From an uncultured Paracoccaceae bacterium (GTDB lineage Bacteria; Pseudomonadota; Alphaproteobacteria; Rhodobacterales; Rhodobacteraceae), in contig CANLQK010000003.1 in assembly GCA_947493255.1 (NCBI GenBank), positions 248,001 to 312,000 on the forward strand: a stretch of DNA of 64,000 nt, in the 5' to 3' direction. The notes under the pieces are model-generated. The model had not been told where the DNA came from, made no database searches, and worked only from the letters and a program-made list of their open reading frames with translations. Made by a program: the position numbers and the translations under genes. Shown in pieces: positions 54,037-62,317 of this stretch; position 1 is the stretch's first letter, and every line of letters starts with the position of its first letter.

Positions 54037-54259
54037 AGGGTGTTGCCGAAAGTCTCAACATTTACAGCACCTCCGCACAGCTTCCGTTCAAAAGCTACTT
54101 TGCGTGATGGTTGCTTCGCTTGGTTTTGAAAAATCTCACCGACCAAAAGCAGGGAAACCACATTACAGATTTCCACGAAACCACTCTCGTTTGCCTTTGG
54201 CAAGTGAATAGGTCTTATGGTTTCATGAGCCCAATCCTATTCCGATGTATCGGTAACCT

Positions 54260-54273
54260 ATCCGAAAGGATAG
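54260..54273 (+). promoter_or_regulatory. Copy 2 of the 14-bp paired site (kinase-operon side)
   Basis: TATCCGAAAGGATA, extended by one more pair to CTATCCGAAAGGATAG (54259-54274). It lies 74 bases before the exported-protein ATG. A half-site TATCC follows at about 54281. Each copy faces its own gene, as expected for a regulator acting on both divergent promoters. Confidence 0.65.
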
Positions 54274-54347
54274 AACTTTATCCTAATGCCCGCATGCTGA
54301 ATGCTTTGGAAACTGGCATTAAGTGTTTTAGTCGAAGGAATGTTCCC

Positions 54348-54848
54348 ATGCTCATACGTCTCGCCCAAACGATACTCGCATCCATTCTTACCGTTAGTGT
54401 GTCCTTGCCCGTCATCGCGGAAGAAGCAGCAAATCCATTACTGACAGTGTCGGGTGATTTAGGAACTATTGAGAGCGGCACGATAGTGCTGGATTTAGAC
54501 TCGCTTATGGAGCTTCCTGTAACATCGTTTGAAACAAGTACTATTTGGACGGAGGGTGTTCACACTTTTACTGGTGTAGCGCTTTCAGATTTGGCTGCTG
54601 AATTGGGCGTCCAGCGCGGCCTATTCTTCGCTACGGCAATTAATGACTATACCGTCGAAATTCCACACAGCGATGCGGTCGAAGGCGGCCCCATTATTGC
54701 TTACCTTATGGATGATAGCGAGATGTCCATCCGTGATAAGGGCCCGCTTTGGATAGTCTACCCTTACGACAGCAACTCTGAATACCGGTCAGAGGTAATC
54801 TACGCCCGCAGCATTTGGCAACTCGACAGGCTTGAAGTCGTTCAGTAA
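54348..54848 (+). CDS. Exported molybdopterin-fold-like protein lacking cysteine
   Basis: A 166-residue protein from the ATG at 54348 (GAAGGAA upstream) with signal peptide MLIRLAQTILASILTVSVSL and cleavage near AEEA. LDLDSLMELPVTSFETSTIW, then VHTFTGVALSDLAAELGV, resembles the sulfite-oxidase/YedY molybdopterin domain. The mature chain contains no cysteine, so the Mo ligand is missing and catalysis is unlikely. It is 37 bases before the hybrid kinase gene. I infer a periplasmic ligand-binding or sensory partner of that kinase. Confidence 0.75.
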   Translation: MLIRLAQTILASILTVSVSLPVIAEEAANPLLTVSGDLGTIESGTIVLDLDSLMELPVTSFETSTIWTEGVHTFTGVALSDLAAELGVQRGLFFATAINDYTVEIPHSDAVEGGPIIAYLMDDSEMSIRDKGPLWIVYPYDSNSEYRSEVIYARSIWQLDRLEVVQ

Positions 54849-54885
54849 CCCTAAGGTAGCCGTAATGCGTTGAAGGGAAGCGTTC

Positions 54886-57390
54886 GTGACAATAAATCCA
54901 CCCAAACGCGCAAAACGCGGCAGAATATTTGTTTTTTTGGCTAGCTGCGTTGCGGTTCTTGCAATTGCCCTTTTGACTTTCAACGTATCCCGCGAAATCC
55001 GTTTGCTTGGCTCTGCACGGTCCGACAACGTTCATTGGTCTTTGGTGCAAACGCAGGTCGAGTTTCTTGAATTCCAACGTCAGGTCGACATCCCTTCAGT
55101 TGATGTTGTTCAATTGCGCCAAGAATTTGATGTCTTCTTCAGTCGCGTAACGACATTGCAGCAAGCAAGTGTGTTTGCTGACCTGCGTGCCGATCCTTCT
55201 TCTGCGCGGTATCTAATCGGGCTGGTAACCTTTCTGAACGATGCCGTTGAGATCATTGATGCACCTGATGAGGAGCTACTCGCCCAACTCCCTCAATTGT
55301 CGGAGCTGACGTCAGAAGCAGCCCCGGTTGTGCGTTCCCTTGGGAACTCGGGACTCGATATCTTTGCAAGGTCTTCAGATGAACAACGAAAAAAAGTTGC
55401 GCGCACGATGACGCAGTTGGCGATAGCCATTGCTGCGCTGATAGGTATTTTGACGTTGGCGGTATTGTTCTTGAATAGGCTCAACGGACAGATTTATCGA
55501 CGTGAGCGCAAGATCAAACAGACTAGCACGCGTATGACCACCGTAATGAGTACGTCACTGGATGGGGTAATCGTGTGCGATTCCAACGGGGATATTCTAG
55601 AGTTCAGTCCCGCCGCAGAAGCTATTTTTGACCATAAAGAAAGCGACGTTCTTGGCAAAGACATTGGTTCCGTAATTGTACCCGACCATTTGCGTGAAGC
55701 GCATGATGCTGGCATGGAACGGATGCGGATGAATGGGGAAAAGCGCGTCGTTGGTGCAGGCCGTGTGAAGCTTGAGGCGAAACGTCGTGATGGCAGCATC
55801 TTTCCTGTTGAATTGGCAATCCAAACGGCAAGCACCGACCAGGGCGACATCTTTATTGCGTTTCTGCGAGACATTTCGAACCGTGTCGCGGCAGAAGCAG
55901 AACTCGTTGACGCTCGTGACAAGGCGTTGGCAGGTGAGAAGCTGAAAACTGATTTCCTATCTACAATGAGTCACGAAATTCGCACACCATTAAATGGCCT
56001 TCTTGGAAATATGAACCTCCTCCGCGATACAAAGCTCGACGCAAATCAGGATCGCTACGTAGGATATATGGAGACATCTGGTCGTCTATTGATGAACCAC
56101 ATTTCCGATGTTTTGGATATTACCCGATATGACGCGGGAAAGCTTAATACCCGAACTGAAGCCGTCAATTTGTCGGCACTGTTTCAAGATATTGTCGACA
56201 ACCAAAGTAGTACGGCGTCACAGAACGAAACATCGTTGTCTTGGAAATGGGTTGGTGCAGAGTTGACGTGGGTCATGTCGGACCATGACCGTCTCCAGCA
56301 TGTCATGATGAACTTGATTGGTAACGCGGTAAAGTTTACCAAACGTGGCAAAGTCGTCGTCAGCGTTGAGAACACAGGCACGCTCGACGATGCCATCCTA
56401 ATGATTAAGATCGCAGATACCGGTCCTGGTATGGCGGACGACCTTGCCGAGCGGATTTTTGACGACTTCGTAACGGGTAACACTGCCTATGATCGAGACG
56501 TTGGCGGTACTGGCCTGGGCCTTAGCATTGCAAAGCGGTTTGTAACGGCCCTAGGAGGGGAAATTGGGGTTCAAAGCGTTGAAGGTGAGGGCAGTACATT
56601 TTGGGTTAAACTTCCAGTGGCTGCGGCAATAGCGCCCGAAGAAGGTAATGGAAAAGAGATGAAATATACGGCGTCACGCGCGTTGTCAGTCTTGCTTGTT
56701 GAAGACAACGAAATCAACCGCATTGTAGCACGAGAAATGCTGCAAGCCGAGGGACATATTGTGGTTGAGGCCAATGATGGAAGTGAAGGTGTTCAAGCTG
56801 CAAGCGAACAGCAATTTGATTTGATCCTGATGGATATCAGTATGCCCGTAATGGACGGCAGAACCGCGACGCGTTTGATCCGTAGCGAAGGTGGTCCGTC
56901 TGCAAGTACAACAATTGCAGCTTTAACGGCGAATGCAATGGCGGACGAACAGCGTGAATTTTTAGCTGATGGAATGGATCTGATTTTGGCGAAACCACTG
57001 TCGCGCGATGCTCTTCGTGACTTGTTGAGGTCATGTGACGATGGTGTCGAGCTGGTCAGCAGTGATACCTTAGTAGATCATGCCCATAGCGCTGAAACCC
57101 GCGAAGCTCTGGGTGAAGAAACATTTACAAAATTGCGGTCGCGTTTCGCGACGGAAGTAGATGACTTGCAATCATGGATCGCTTCGGACGCGACAAGAGA
57201 CTTCCTAGAGATTGCGGCGCGATCGCACAAAGTTGCAGGTAGTGCCGCTGTTTTCGGTGCAACCCAGCTTCGGGAATCTCTGAAACAGTTGGAAGCCTCG
57301 TCTAAGTCCGGTGATATCGATGCCATAAATGAGTGTATCAGAGATTTCGAAGACATTTGGATTCGAACAAAGGTTCAGTTCGCAAGCTAG
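54886..57390 (+). CDS. Hybrid sensor histidine kinase with PAS, receiver and Hpt domains
   Basis: An 834-residue inner-membrane protein starting at GTG (GAAGGGAAG upstream). TM1 is at about 13-33 and TM2 at about 172-192, enclosing a periplasmic sensor of about 140 residues. Then come a PAS domain (about 210-325), HisKA with His near 363 (FLSTMSHEIRTPLNGLLGN), HATPase (NLIGNAVKFTKRG; DTGPGMAD; GGTGLGLSIAKRF), a receiver with Asp near 650 (LILMDISMPVMDG) and an Hpt domain with His near 781 (AARSHKVAGSAAVFGA). This is a full phosphorelay that probably ends on the divergent LuxR regulator. No other response regulator is nearby. Confidence 0.94.
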   Translation: MTINPPKRAKRGRIFVFLASCVAVLAIALLTFNVSREIRLLGSARSDNVHWSLVQTQVEFLEFQRQVDIPSVDVVQLRQEFDVFFSRVTTLQQASVFADLRADPSSARYLIGLVTFLNDAVEIIDAPDEELLAQLPQLSELTSEAAPVVRSLGNSGLDIFARSSDEQRKKVARTMTQLAIAIAALIGILTLAVLFLNRLNGQIYRRERKIKQTSTRMTTVMSTSLDGVIVCDSNGDILEFSPAAEAIFDHKESDVLGKDIGSVIVPDHLREAHDAGMERMRMNGEKRVVGAGRVKLEAKRRDGSIFPVELAIQTASTDQGDIFIAFLRDISNRVAAEAELVDARDKALAGEKLKTDFLSTMSHEIRTPLNGLLGNMNLLRDTKLDANQDRYVGYMETSGRLLMNHISDVLDITRYDAGKLNTRTEAVNLSALFQDIVDNQSSTASQNETSLSWKWVGAELTWVMSDHDRLQHVMMNLIGNAVKFTKRGKVVVSVENTGTLDDAILMIKIADTGPGMADDLAERIFDDFVTGNTAYDRDVGGTGLGLSIAKRFVTALGGEIGVQSVEGEGSTFWVKLPVAAAIAPEEGNGKEMKYTASRALSVLLVEDNEINRIVAREMLQAEGHIVVEANDGSEGVQAASEQQFDLILMDISMPVMDGRTATRLIRSEGGPSASTTIAALTANAMADEQREFLADGMDLILAKPLSRDALRDLLRSCDDGVELVSSDTLVDHAHSAETREALGEETFTKLRSRFATEVDDLQSWIASDATRDFLEIAARSHKVAGSAAVFGATQLRESLKQLEASSKSGDIDAINECIRDFEDIWIRTKVQFAS

Positions 57391-57536
57391 ATCACGCCTT
57401 GAGTTTTGAGCGCACTCATGATCCTCGATCACTTGTGGAAATGCGCCACGAGCCGCTATTTTTCGGTAAACGTGTCTCGCTTTGTCAATCTCGGTCTTGA
57501 CGCTCCTACACCCTTGAAATATCCCTGCTGTTGGTC

Positions 57537-57611
57537 GCGGGTGTTGTGTAATGGTTAAGACCCCAGTTTTCCAAACTGGAGATGGGGGTTCGATTCCCCC
57601 CACCCGCTCCA
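57537..57611 (+). tRNA. tRNA-Gly (anticodon TCC)
   Basis: Acceptor arms GCGGGTG (57537-57543) and CACCCGC (57601-57607) pair fully. The anticodon stem is CCAGT/ACTGG with loop TTTCCAA, giving anticodon TCC. The T-arm GGGGGTTCGATTCCCCC is intact and CCA is encoded. It reads GGA/GGG codons. It lies between the kinase and the ABC transporter. Confidence 0.95.
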
Positions 57612-57798
57612 GTCTCTTACGTAAAGGCTAGTTTAATGACGTTGGTTCGTGCCAAGCGTCGGGAGAACGTTGCGCGATACTTTGTCGGTTGAGACGCTGT
57701 TGCCAATTTAAGAACAGCGGCAGCGGCTTGATGGTGTTGTACCTTTTGAGACGCAGGTTTAAGGCAGGAATAATCAACCGCGAACTCAAGGACCAACA

Positions 57799-59586
57799 AT
57801 GGCAAATGCCCCTAGACTCGCCGAGCAAGACCGCGAAAAATCGAAAGAGATTGGCGCGCTAAAGGCCTTATGGCCTTTTATGAAACCATACCGTGGTATG
57901 ATTGCGCTGGCAGGTGCGGCCCTGTTTTTGACGGCGATGGTGTCTTTGGTCCTTCCGTTGGCTGTACGCCGTGTGATTGATAATTTCGAGACCGCAGACG
58001 TCGCGCTTCTGGATGGGTATTTCGGCGCGGCCATTGGTATCGCAGTGTTGTTGGCGGTTGGTACGGCGTTGCGATATTATTTCGTGACCCGATTGGGCGA
58101 ACGGGTTGTAGCGGACATTCGGGTTGCGGTGTTCAACCGTATGATCGGTATGAGCCCAGTATTCTATGAACGGATTATGACCGGTGAGGTGCTCAGCCGC
58201 ATAACCACTGACACCACATTGATTTTGTCAGTGATTGGGTCTTCGGTTTCTGTCGCTTTGCGCAATGTTGTTATCCTGATTGGTGGCATAGCATTGATGT
58301 TATTTACGTCTGCAAAAATGTCGCTGATGGTTTTATGGCCGATACCCGTGATTGTGTTTCCCATCATCATTTTGGGCCGCAGGGTTCGTAGGTTGGGTAA
58401 GGAAAACCAAGATTGGATTGCCCAATCGTCGGGGGAAGCGTCAGAGCAGTTGTTAAGTGCTCAAACCGTTCAGGCCTTTACCCACGAAAGCCCAAGCCGC
58501 GCGAATTTTCAAAACGTAACTGAGAAGAGTTTTGAAGTAGCACTACGTCGCATCGCCACACGGGCGATTTTGACAGCGATTGTGATTTTCATCGTGTTTA
58601 GTGCAGTTGTTGGGTTTTTGTGGATCGGCGCATCTGACGTTCGCGAAGGCGTTATCACCGCCGGTGAATTGGCGCAGTTTATGATCTACACGATCATGGT
58701 CGCAGGATCAGTCGGCGCCTTGACTGAAATTTGGTCCGAGCTGCAACGTGCAGCGGGTGCTACGGAGCGTTTGGTTGAACTTCTTAATTCGGATGACCCG
58801 ATAAAGGACCCCCCTCAACAGGCGGATTGGCCAAAGGTTCGCAAGGGCGAGATTATGTTTTCCGATGTCACCTTTTCATACCCTGCACGCCCCGATGCGG
58901 CGGCCTTGGATCAGGTTTCGTTTACGGTTGAACCTGGTGAAACCGTTGCCCTCGTGGGGCCGTCGGGTGCAGGAAAAACAACCATTATTCAACTATTTTT
59001 GCGGTTCTATGACCCGACATCCGGCAAGGTGTCCTTTGATGGTATAGATCTGCGCCACCTGGCACGCGCAGATTTCAGGCGTCATGTCGCACTTGTGCCT
59101 CAAGACCCAGTGATCTTTGCGGCATCAGCACGCGACAACATCAGGTACGGTCGCCCAGATGCAACAGATGCCGATGTTGAAGCAGCAGCACGTGCCGCCG
59201 CCGCCCATGATTTTTTGGTAGCGCTGCCTGAAGGGTACGATTCATATGTGGGTGAGCGTGGCGTAATGCTGTCGGGCGGACAAAAACAACGCATTGCAAT
59301 CGCGCGGGCGATCTTGAGAGATGCACCTGTTTTGCTGTTGGATGAAGCAACAAGTGCGCTAGATGCGGAATCTGAGAGGGCTGTACAAGGCGCCGTTGAT
59401 GTTCTTTCAAAAGACAGAACCACGCTTATCGTTGCCCACCGTTTGGCTACTGTGAAAAAGGCCGACAGGATCATCGTATTTGAGGACGGCAAAATAGCCG
59501 CGCAGGGTACTCATGATGCTCTTGTTGCCGAAGGCGGTCTGTACGCGCGGTTGGCGAAACTACAATTTACTGAAGGTGGAGAGTAG
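57799..59586 (+). CDS. ABC exporter, fused permease and ATPase (MsbA-like)
   Basis: A 595-residue half-transporter from an ATG with AAGGA in front. Six membrane segments span about 30-310. The nucleotide-binding domain has Walker A GPSGAGKTT near 390, Q-loop VPQDPVIF, signature LSGGQKQR near 493, Walker B VLLLDEATSALD and H-loop IVAHRLAT. It would work as a homodimer. Relatives export lipids or drugs, and the substrate here is unknown. It follows tRNA-Gly by 187 gene-free bases. Confidence 0.92.
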   Translation: MANAPRLAEQDREKSKEIGALKALWPFMKPYRGMIALAGAALFLTAMVSLVLPLAVRRVIDNFETADVALLDGYFGAAIGIAVLLAVGTALRYYFVTRLGERVVADIRVAVFNRMIGMSPVFYERIMTGEVLSRITTDTTLILSVIGSSVSVALRNVVILIGGIALMLFTSAKMSLMVLWPIPVIVFPIIILGRRVRRLGKENQDWIAQSSGEASEQLLSAQTVQAFTHESPSRANFQNVTEKSFEVALRRIATRAILTAIVIFIVFSAVVGFLWIGASDVREGVITAGELAQFMIYTIMVAGSVGALTEIWSELQRAAGATERLVELLNSDDPIKDPPQQADWPKVRKGEIMFSDVTFSYPARPDAAALDQVSFTVEPGETVALVGPSGAGKTTIIQLFLRFYDPTSGKVSFDGIDLRHLARADFRRHVALVPQDPVIFAASARDNIRYGRPDATDADVEAAARAAAAHDFLVALPEGYDSYVGERGVMLSGGQKQRIAIARAILRDAPVLLLDEATSALDAESERAVQGAVDVLSKDRTTLIVAHRLATVKKADRIIVFEDGKIAAQGTHDALVAEGGLYARLAKLQFTEGGE

Positions 59587-59849
59587 CAAAAGTTACTCTT
59601 TGTAAACCTCTTGTCCGACTACTTTGAATGCGGAACCTCCGAGGCATTTCCAAGTTAGAAGCGGGTGCCAAATTATTCATGTATGACCACAATCTCTGTT
59701 CAAAGTCGGAATTGGGGCAGGGTGAGTTCTGTCCAGAACTCTATTTTTCGTAGCGTCAGACTTGCGCCAAGTGAGAAACCAACACATCTTGTCTTCAAGG
59801 GACACGAAGCCGCCGGAGGAGGTGGCCTTAACATATGGGAGGTGCGACC

Positions 59850-61757
59850 ATGACGTTTTCGTCTATGGCTGATCGCGATGCTATTGAGAATGAAATGCCT
59901 TGGGATGAGCGGGATTTGCCCCATTCCGTTTGGTCGCAATTGAGCAAAACCGCAGGCGCTTTTGGTGACCGCAAGGCAGTGACTTTTCAGATGTTTGGGG
60001 GTGCAAACGACCCAGAAGAAACGCTGTCATGGGCCGAATTGCAGGACAAGGTTGCACAAACCGCAAATCTATTTCGTGATCTGGGTATCGGTTCGAATGA
60101 CGTGGTCGCGTTTTTGCTGCCCAATTCGATGGAAACAGTTTTGACCTATTTGGGTGGGACAGTTGCAGGCATCGTAAATCCCATCAACCCGCTCTTAGAT
60201 GCGGATCAAATCGGGGCGATTTTGAAGGAAACCAATGCCAAGGTTTTGGTGACTCTAAAGGCGTTCCCTAAAACAGATGTAGCGCAGAAAGCGGCGGAAG
60301 CTGTCGACCATGCACCAAATGTCAAAACGGTCGTTGAGATCGATCTGCTAAAGTACATGACCGGTTTGAAGAAACTGATTGTGCCGTTGATCCGGCCTAA
60401 AAACCCAGTGAATCATGGGGCGACGGTTATCGATTTCAACAAATCGATTGCCAAACAACCGACCACGTTGAAATTTGAGGACCCAGAGGGCGACCGTGTT
60501 GCGGCCTATTTCCACACGGGTGGCACAACAGGCATGCCTAAGGTCGCGCAGCACCTCAATTCGGGCATCATCTATAATGCGTGGCTGGGAAACCGGCTGT
60601 TGTTTACCGAAGAAGACGTTCAGATATGTCCGCTTCCTCTGTTCCACGTTTTTGCGACAATCGTTTGCATGGGTGCATCTCTCAGCTCTGGGGCACATAT
60701 CGTTTTCCCAACGCCTCAAGGCTATCGCGGGGACGGGGTGTTCGACAACTTCTGGAAACTGATTGAACGATACCGTGTCACGTTCATGATCACCGTACCA
60801 ACTGCGATGTCAGCGCTGATGCAGCGCCCAGTTGACGCTGATACATCATCGTTGAAGGTTGCATTCTGTGGCTCGGCTCCTTTACCGCTAGAACTGTATA
60901 AAAAGTTCGAAGCCGCAGCCGGAGTTACAATTTGCGAAGGCTATGGGTTGACTGAGGCCACTTGCCTTGTGTCCATCAACCCACCAACTGGCGAGAAAAA
61001 AGTCGGTTCGATCGGCTGTCCGTTCCCATATACGGATGTACGGATTGTTGATCCTGCCACCAATCTAGATGTGTCCGGCGGGGCGATCGGTGAAATTTGT
61101 GTGCATTCTCCCGGTGTATACGAAGGGAATACTTATACAGAAGTCGCCAAAAATGCCGACCTTTTCTACCCTTCAAAGAAGGGTGCCAAGGGGCTGGATC
61201 GTCAGTATCTGCGGACCGGTGATTTAGGCCGTATTGATGAGGATGGCTACTTGTGGATCACAGGGCGCGCGAAGGATCTGATTATTCGCGGCGGTCACAA
61301 TATTGACCCAGCTGAGATCGAAGAAGCGCTGGCTGGTCATGCACAAGTCGCGTTTGCGGGTGCAATTGGCCAACCTGACATACATGCTGGCGAACTTCCG
61401 ATTGCTTATGTGGAATTGACTGACGGTGCGACGGTTACCAAAGAAGAATTGATGGAATTTGCGCAAAAGCACATCCACGAACGTGCCGCTTACCCGAAGT
61501 ACATCGAAATTATGGACGAGTTGCCAAAGACAGCCGTTGGCAAAATTTTCAAACCCGATCTGCGCCGATCTGCGATTACCCGTGTTTATAACGCTGCGTT
61601 GGCGAAGGGCGGCGTGCCGGCCGAAGTCACATCCGTGGTTGAAGATAAGAAGCGCGGACTGGTGGCGCAGGTTACCAAGACGGGCGAGGTTACAGATGAT
61701 CAAGTATCTGATGTCTTGGGGGGCTTTACGCGCCCTTGGGAATGGACTGCGGCATAG
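59850..61757 (+). CDS. Acyl-CoA synthetase (AMP-binding, FadD-like)
   Basis: A 635-residue ligase from the ATG at 59850 (GGGAGG upstream). AAYFHTGGTTGMPKVAQHLN near 218 is the ATP loop with HTGGTTG in place of the usual TSGTTG. CEGYGLTEATC near 360, TGRAKDLIIRGGHNIDPAEI near 475 and PKTAVGKIFKPDLRR (catalytic Lys) complete the family pattern. It activates a fatty or cyclic carboxylic acid. It stands alone in front of a strong terminator, with a 263-base gene-free stretch upstream in which I see no operator. Confidence 0.9.
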   Translation: MTFSSMADRDAIENEMPWDERDLPHSVWSQLSKTAGAFGDRKAVTFQMFGGANDPEETLSWAELQDKVAQTANLFRDLGIGSNDVVAFLLPNSMETVLTYLGGTVAGIVNPINPLLDADQIGAILKETNAKVLVTLKAFPKTDVAQKAAEAVDHAPNVKTVVEIDLLKYMTGLKKLIVPLIRPKNPVNHGATVIDFNKSIAKQPTTLKFEDPEGDRVAAYFHTGGTTGMPKVAQHLNSGIIYNAWLGNRLLFTEEDVQICPLPLFHVFATIVCMGASLSSGAHIVFPTPQGYRGDGVFDNFWKLIERYRVTFMITVPTAMSALMQRPVDADTSSLKVAFCGSAPLPLELYKKFEAAAGVTICEGYGLTEATCLVSINPPTGEKKVGSIGCPFPYTDVRIVDPATNLDVSGGAIGEICVHSPGVYEGNTYTEVAKNADLFYPSKKGAKGLDRQYLRTGDLGRIDEDGYLWITGRAKDLIIRGGHNIDPAEIEEALAGHAQVAFAGAIGQPDIHAGELPIAYVELTDGATVTKEELMEFAQKHIHERAAYPKYIEIMDELPKTAVGKIFKPDLRRSAITRVYNAALAKGGVPAEVTSVVEDKKRGLVAQVTKTGEVTDDQVSDVLGGFTRPWEWTAA

Positions 61758-61779
61758 AACAAGTAAAAGTGTAAACGAG

Positions 61780-61808
61780 AGCGCGCGAGGGAAACCTTGC
61801 GCGCTTTT
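61780..61808 (+). terminator. Terminator after the acyl-CoA synthetase gene
   Basis: AGCGCGCGAGG (61780-61790) pairs with CCTTGCGCGCT (61795-61805, one G-U) around a GAAA tetraloop, followed by TTT. It lies 22 bases after the stop. Confidence 0.9.
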
Positions 61809-61900
61809 CTGTTACATCGTCTCGTTCCGACATATGCGGTCAACATGCCGCAATGGCCCGTTGTTGCAACGCCGGTTTTGCTGTGAAACGGTGGTGTGAG

Positions 61901-62317
61901 ATGGATGAATTAAAGACCGGATATATCATCGCTGTCATGGATGGCACCTGCGCCCTTTGTGCGTTTGGCGCGCGTATGGTGAATAAGTTGGATAAACTCG
62001 GGACCATCAAGATTGCCCCGATCCAAGGGCAAACCGGTACCCGATTGATGACAGAAAACAAGTTAGATCCGCTCGACCCAGAAAGCTGGCTGCTGATCGA
62101 GCCTGATGGCCGCGTGTCGCGTGACCTAGATGCGGTCATCCGTCTTGGGCAGGTAACAGGTGGGGCTGGATGGGCCCTGACATGGTTGAGGGTGCTACCA
62201 AAGCGAGCGCGCGATTGGATGTACGCACGTGTCGCGCGCAACAGGTATGCGATGTTTGGGCACGCAGATATGTGTGCCATCCCCAACGAGACCTTGCGCG
62301 CGCGGTTGCTGCCATGA
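61901..62317 (+). CDS. DCC (DUF393) thiol-oxidoreductase-like protein
   Basis: A 138-residue protein from the ATG at 61901. VMDGTCALCAFGARMVNKLD near 11-30 is a variant of the DxxCxxC motif of DUF393 proteins, which look like thioredoxin-fold oxidoreductases. SWLLIEPDGRVSRDLDAVIR is the conserved second half. Its stop overlaps the start of the next gene (ATGA), and this coupling suggests a shared role. I cannot assign the substrate. Confidence 0.8.
   Translation: MDELKTGYIIAVMDGTCALCAFGARMVNKLDKLGTIKIAPIQGQTGTRLMTENKLDPLDPESWLLIEPDGRVSRDLDAVIRLGQVTGGAGWALTWLRVLPKRARDWMYARVARNRYAMFGHADMCAIPNETLRARLLP

Noticed and set aside
53985-54203. 72-codon minus-strand ORF in the RR/kinase divergent region
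   Set aside because: It covers the paired regulatory site, lacks a ribosome site and shows no protein-like features.
57205-57603. 132-codon minus-strand reading frame across the kinase 3' end and tRNA-Gly
   Set aside because: It reads through a complete tRNA gene and antisense to the kinase, with no ribosome site.
59665-59853. Small plus-strand ORF in the gap before the acyl-CoA synthetase
   Set aside because: No ribosome site, unlikely composition, and it runs over the real start region of the ligase.
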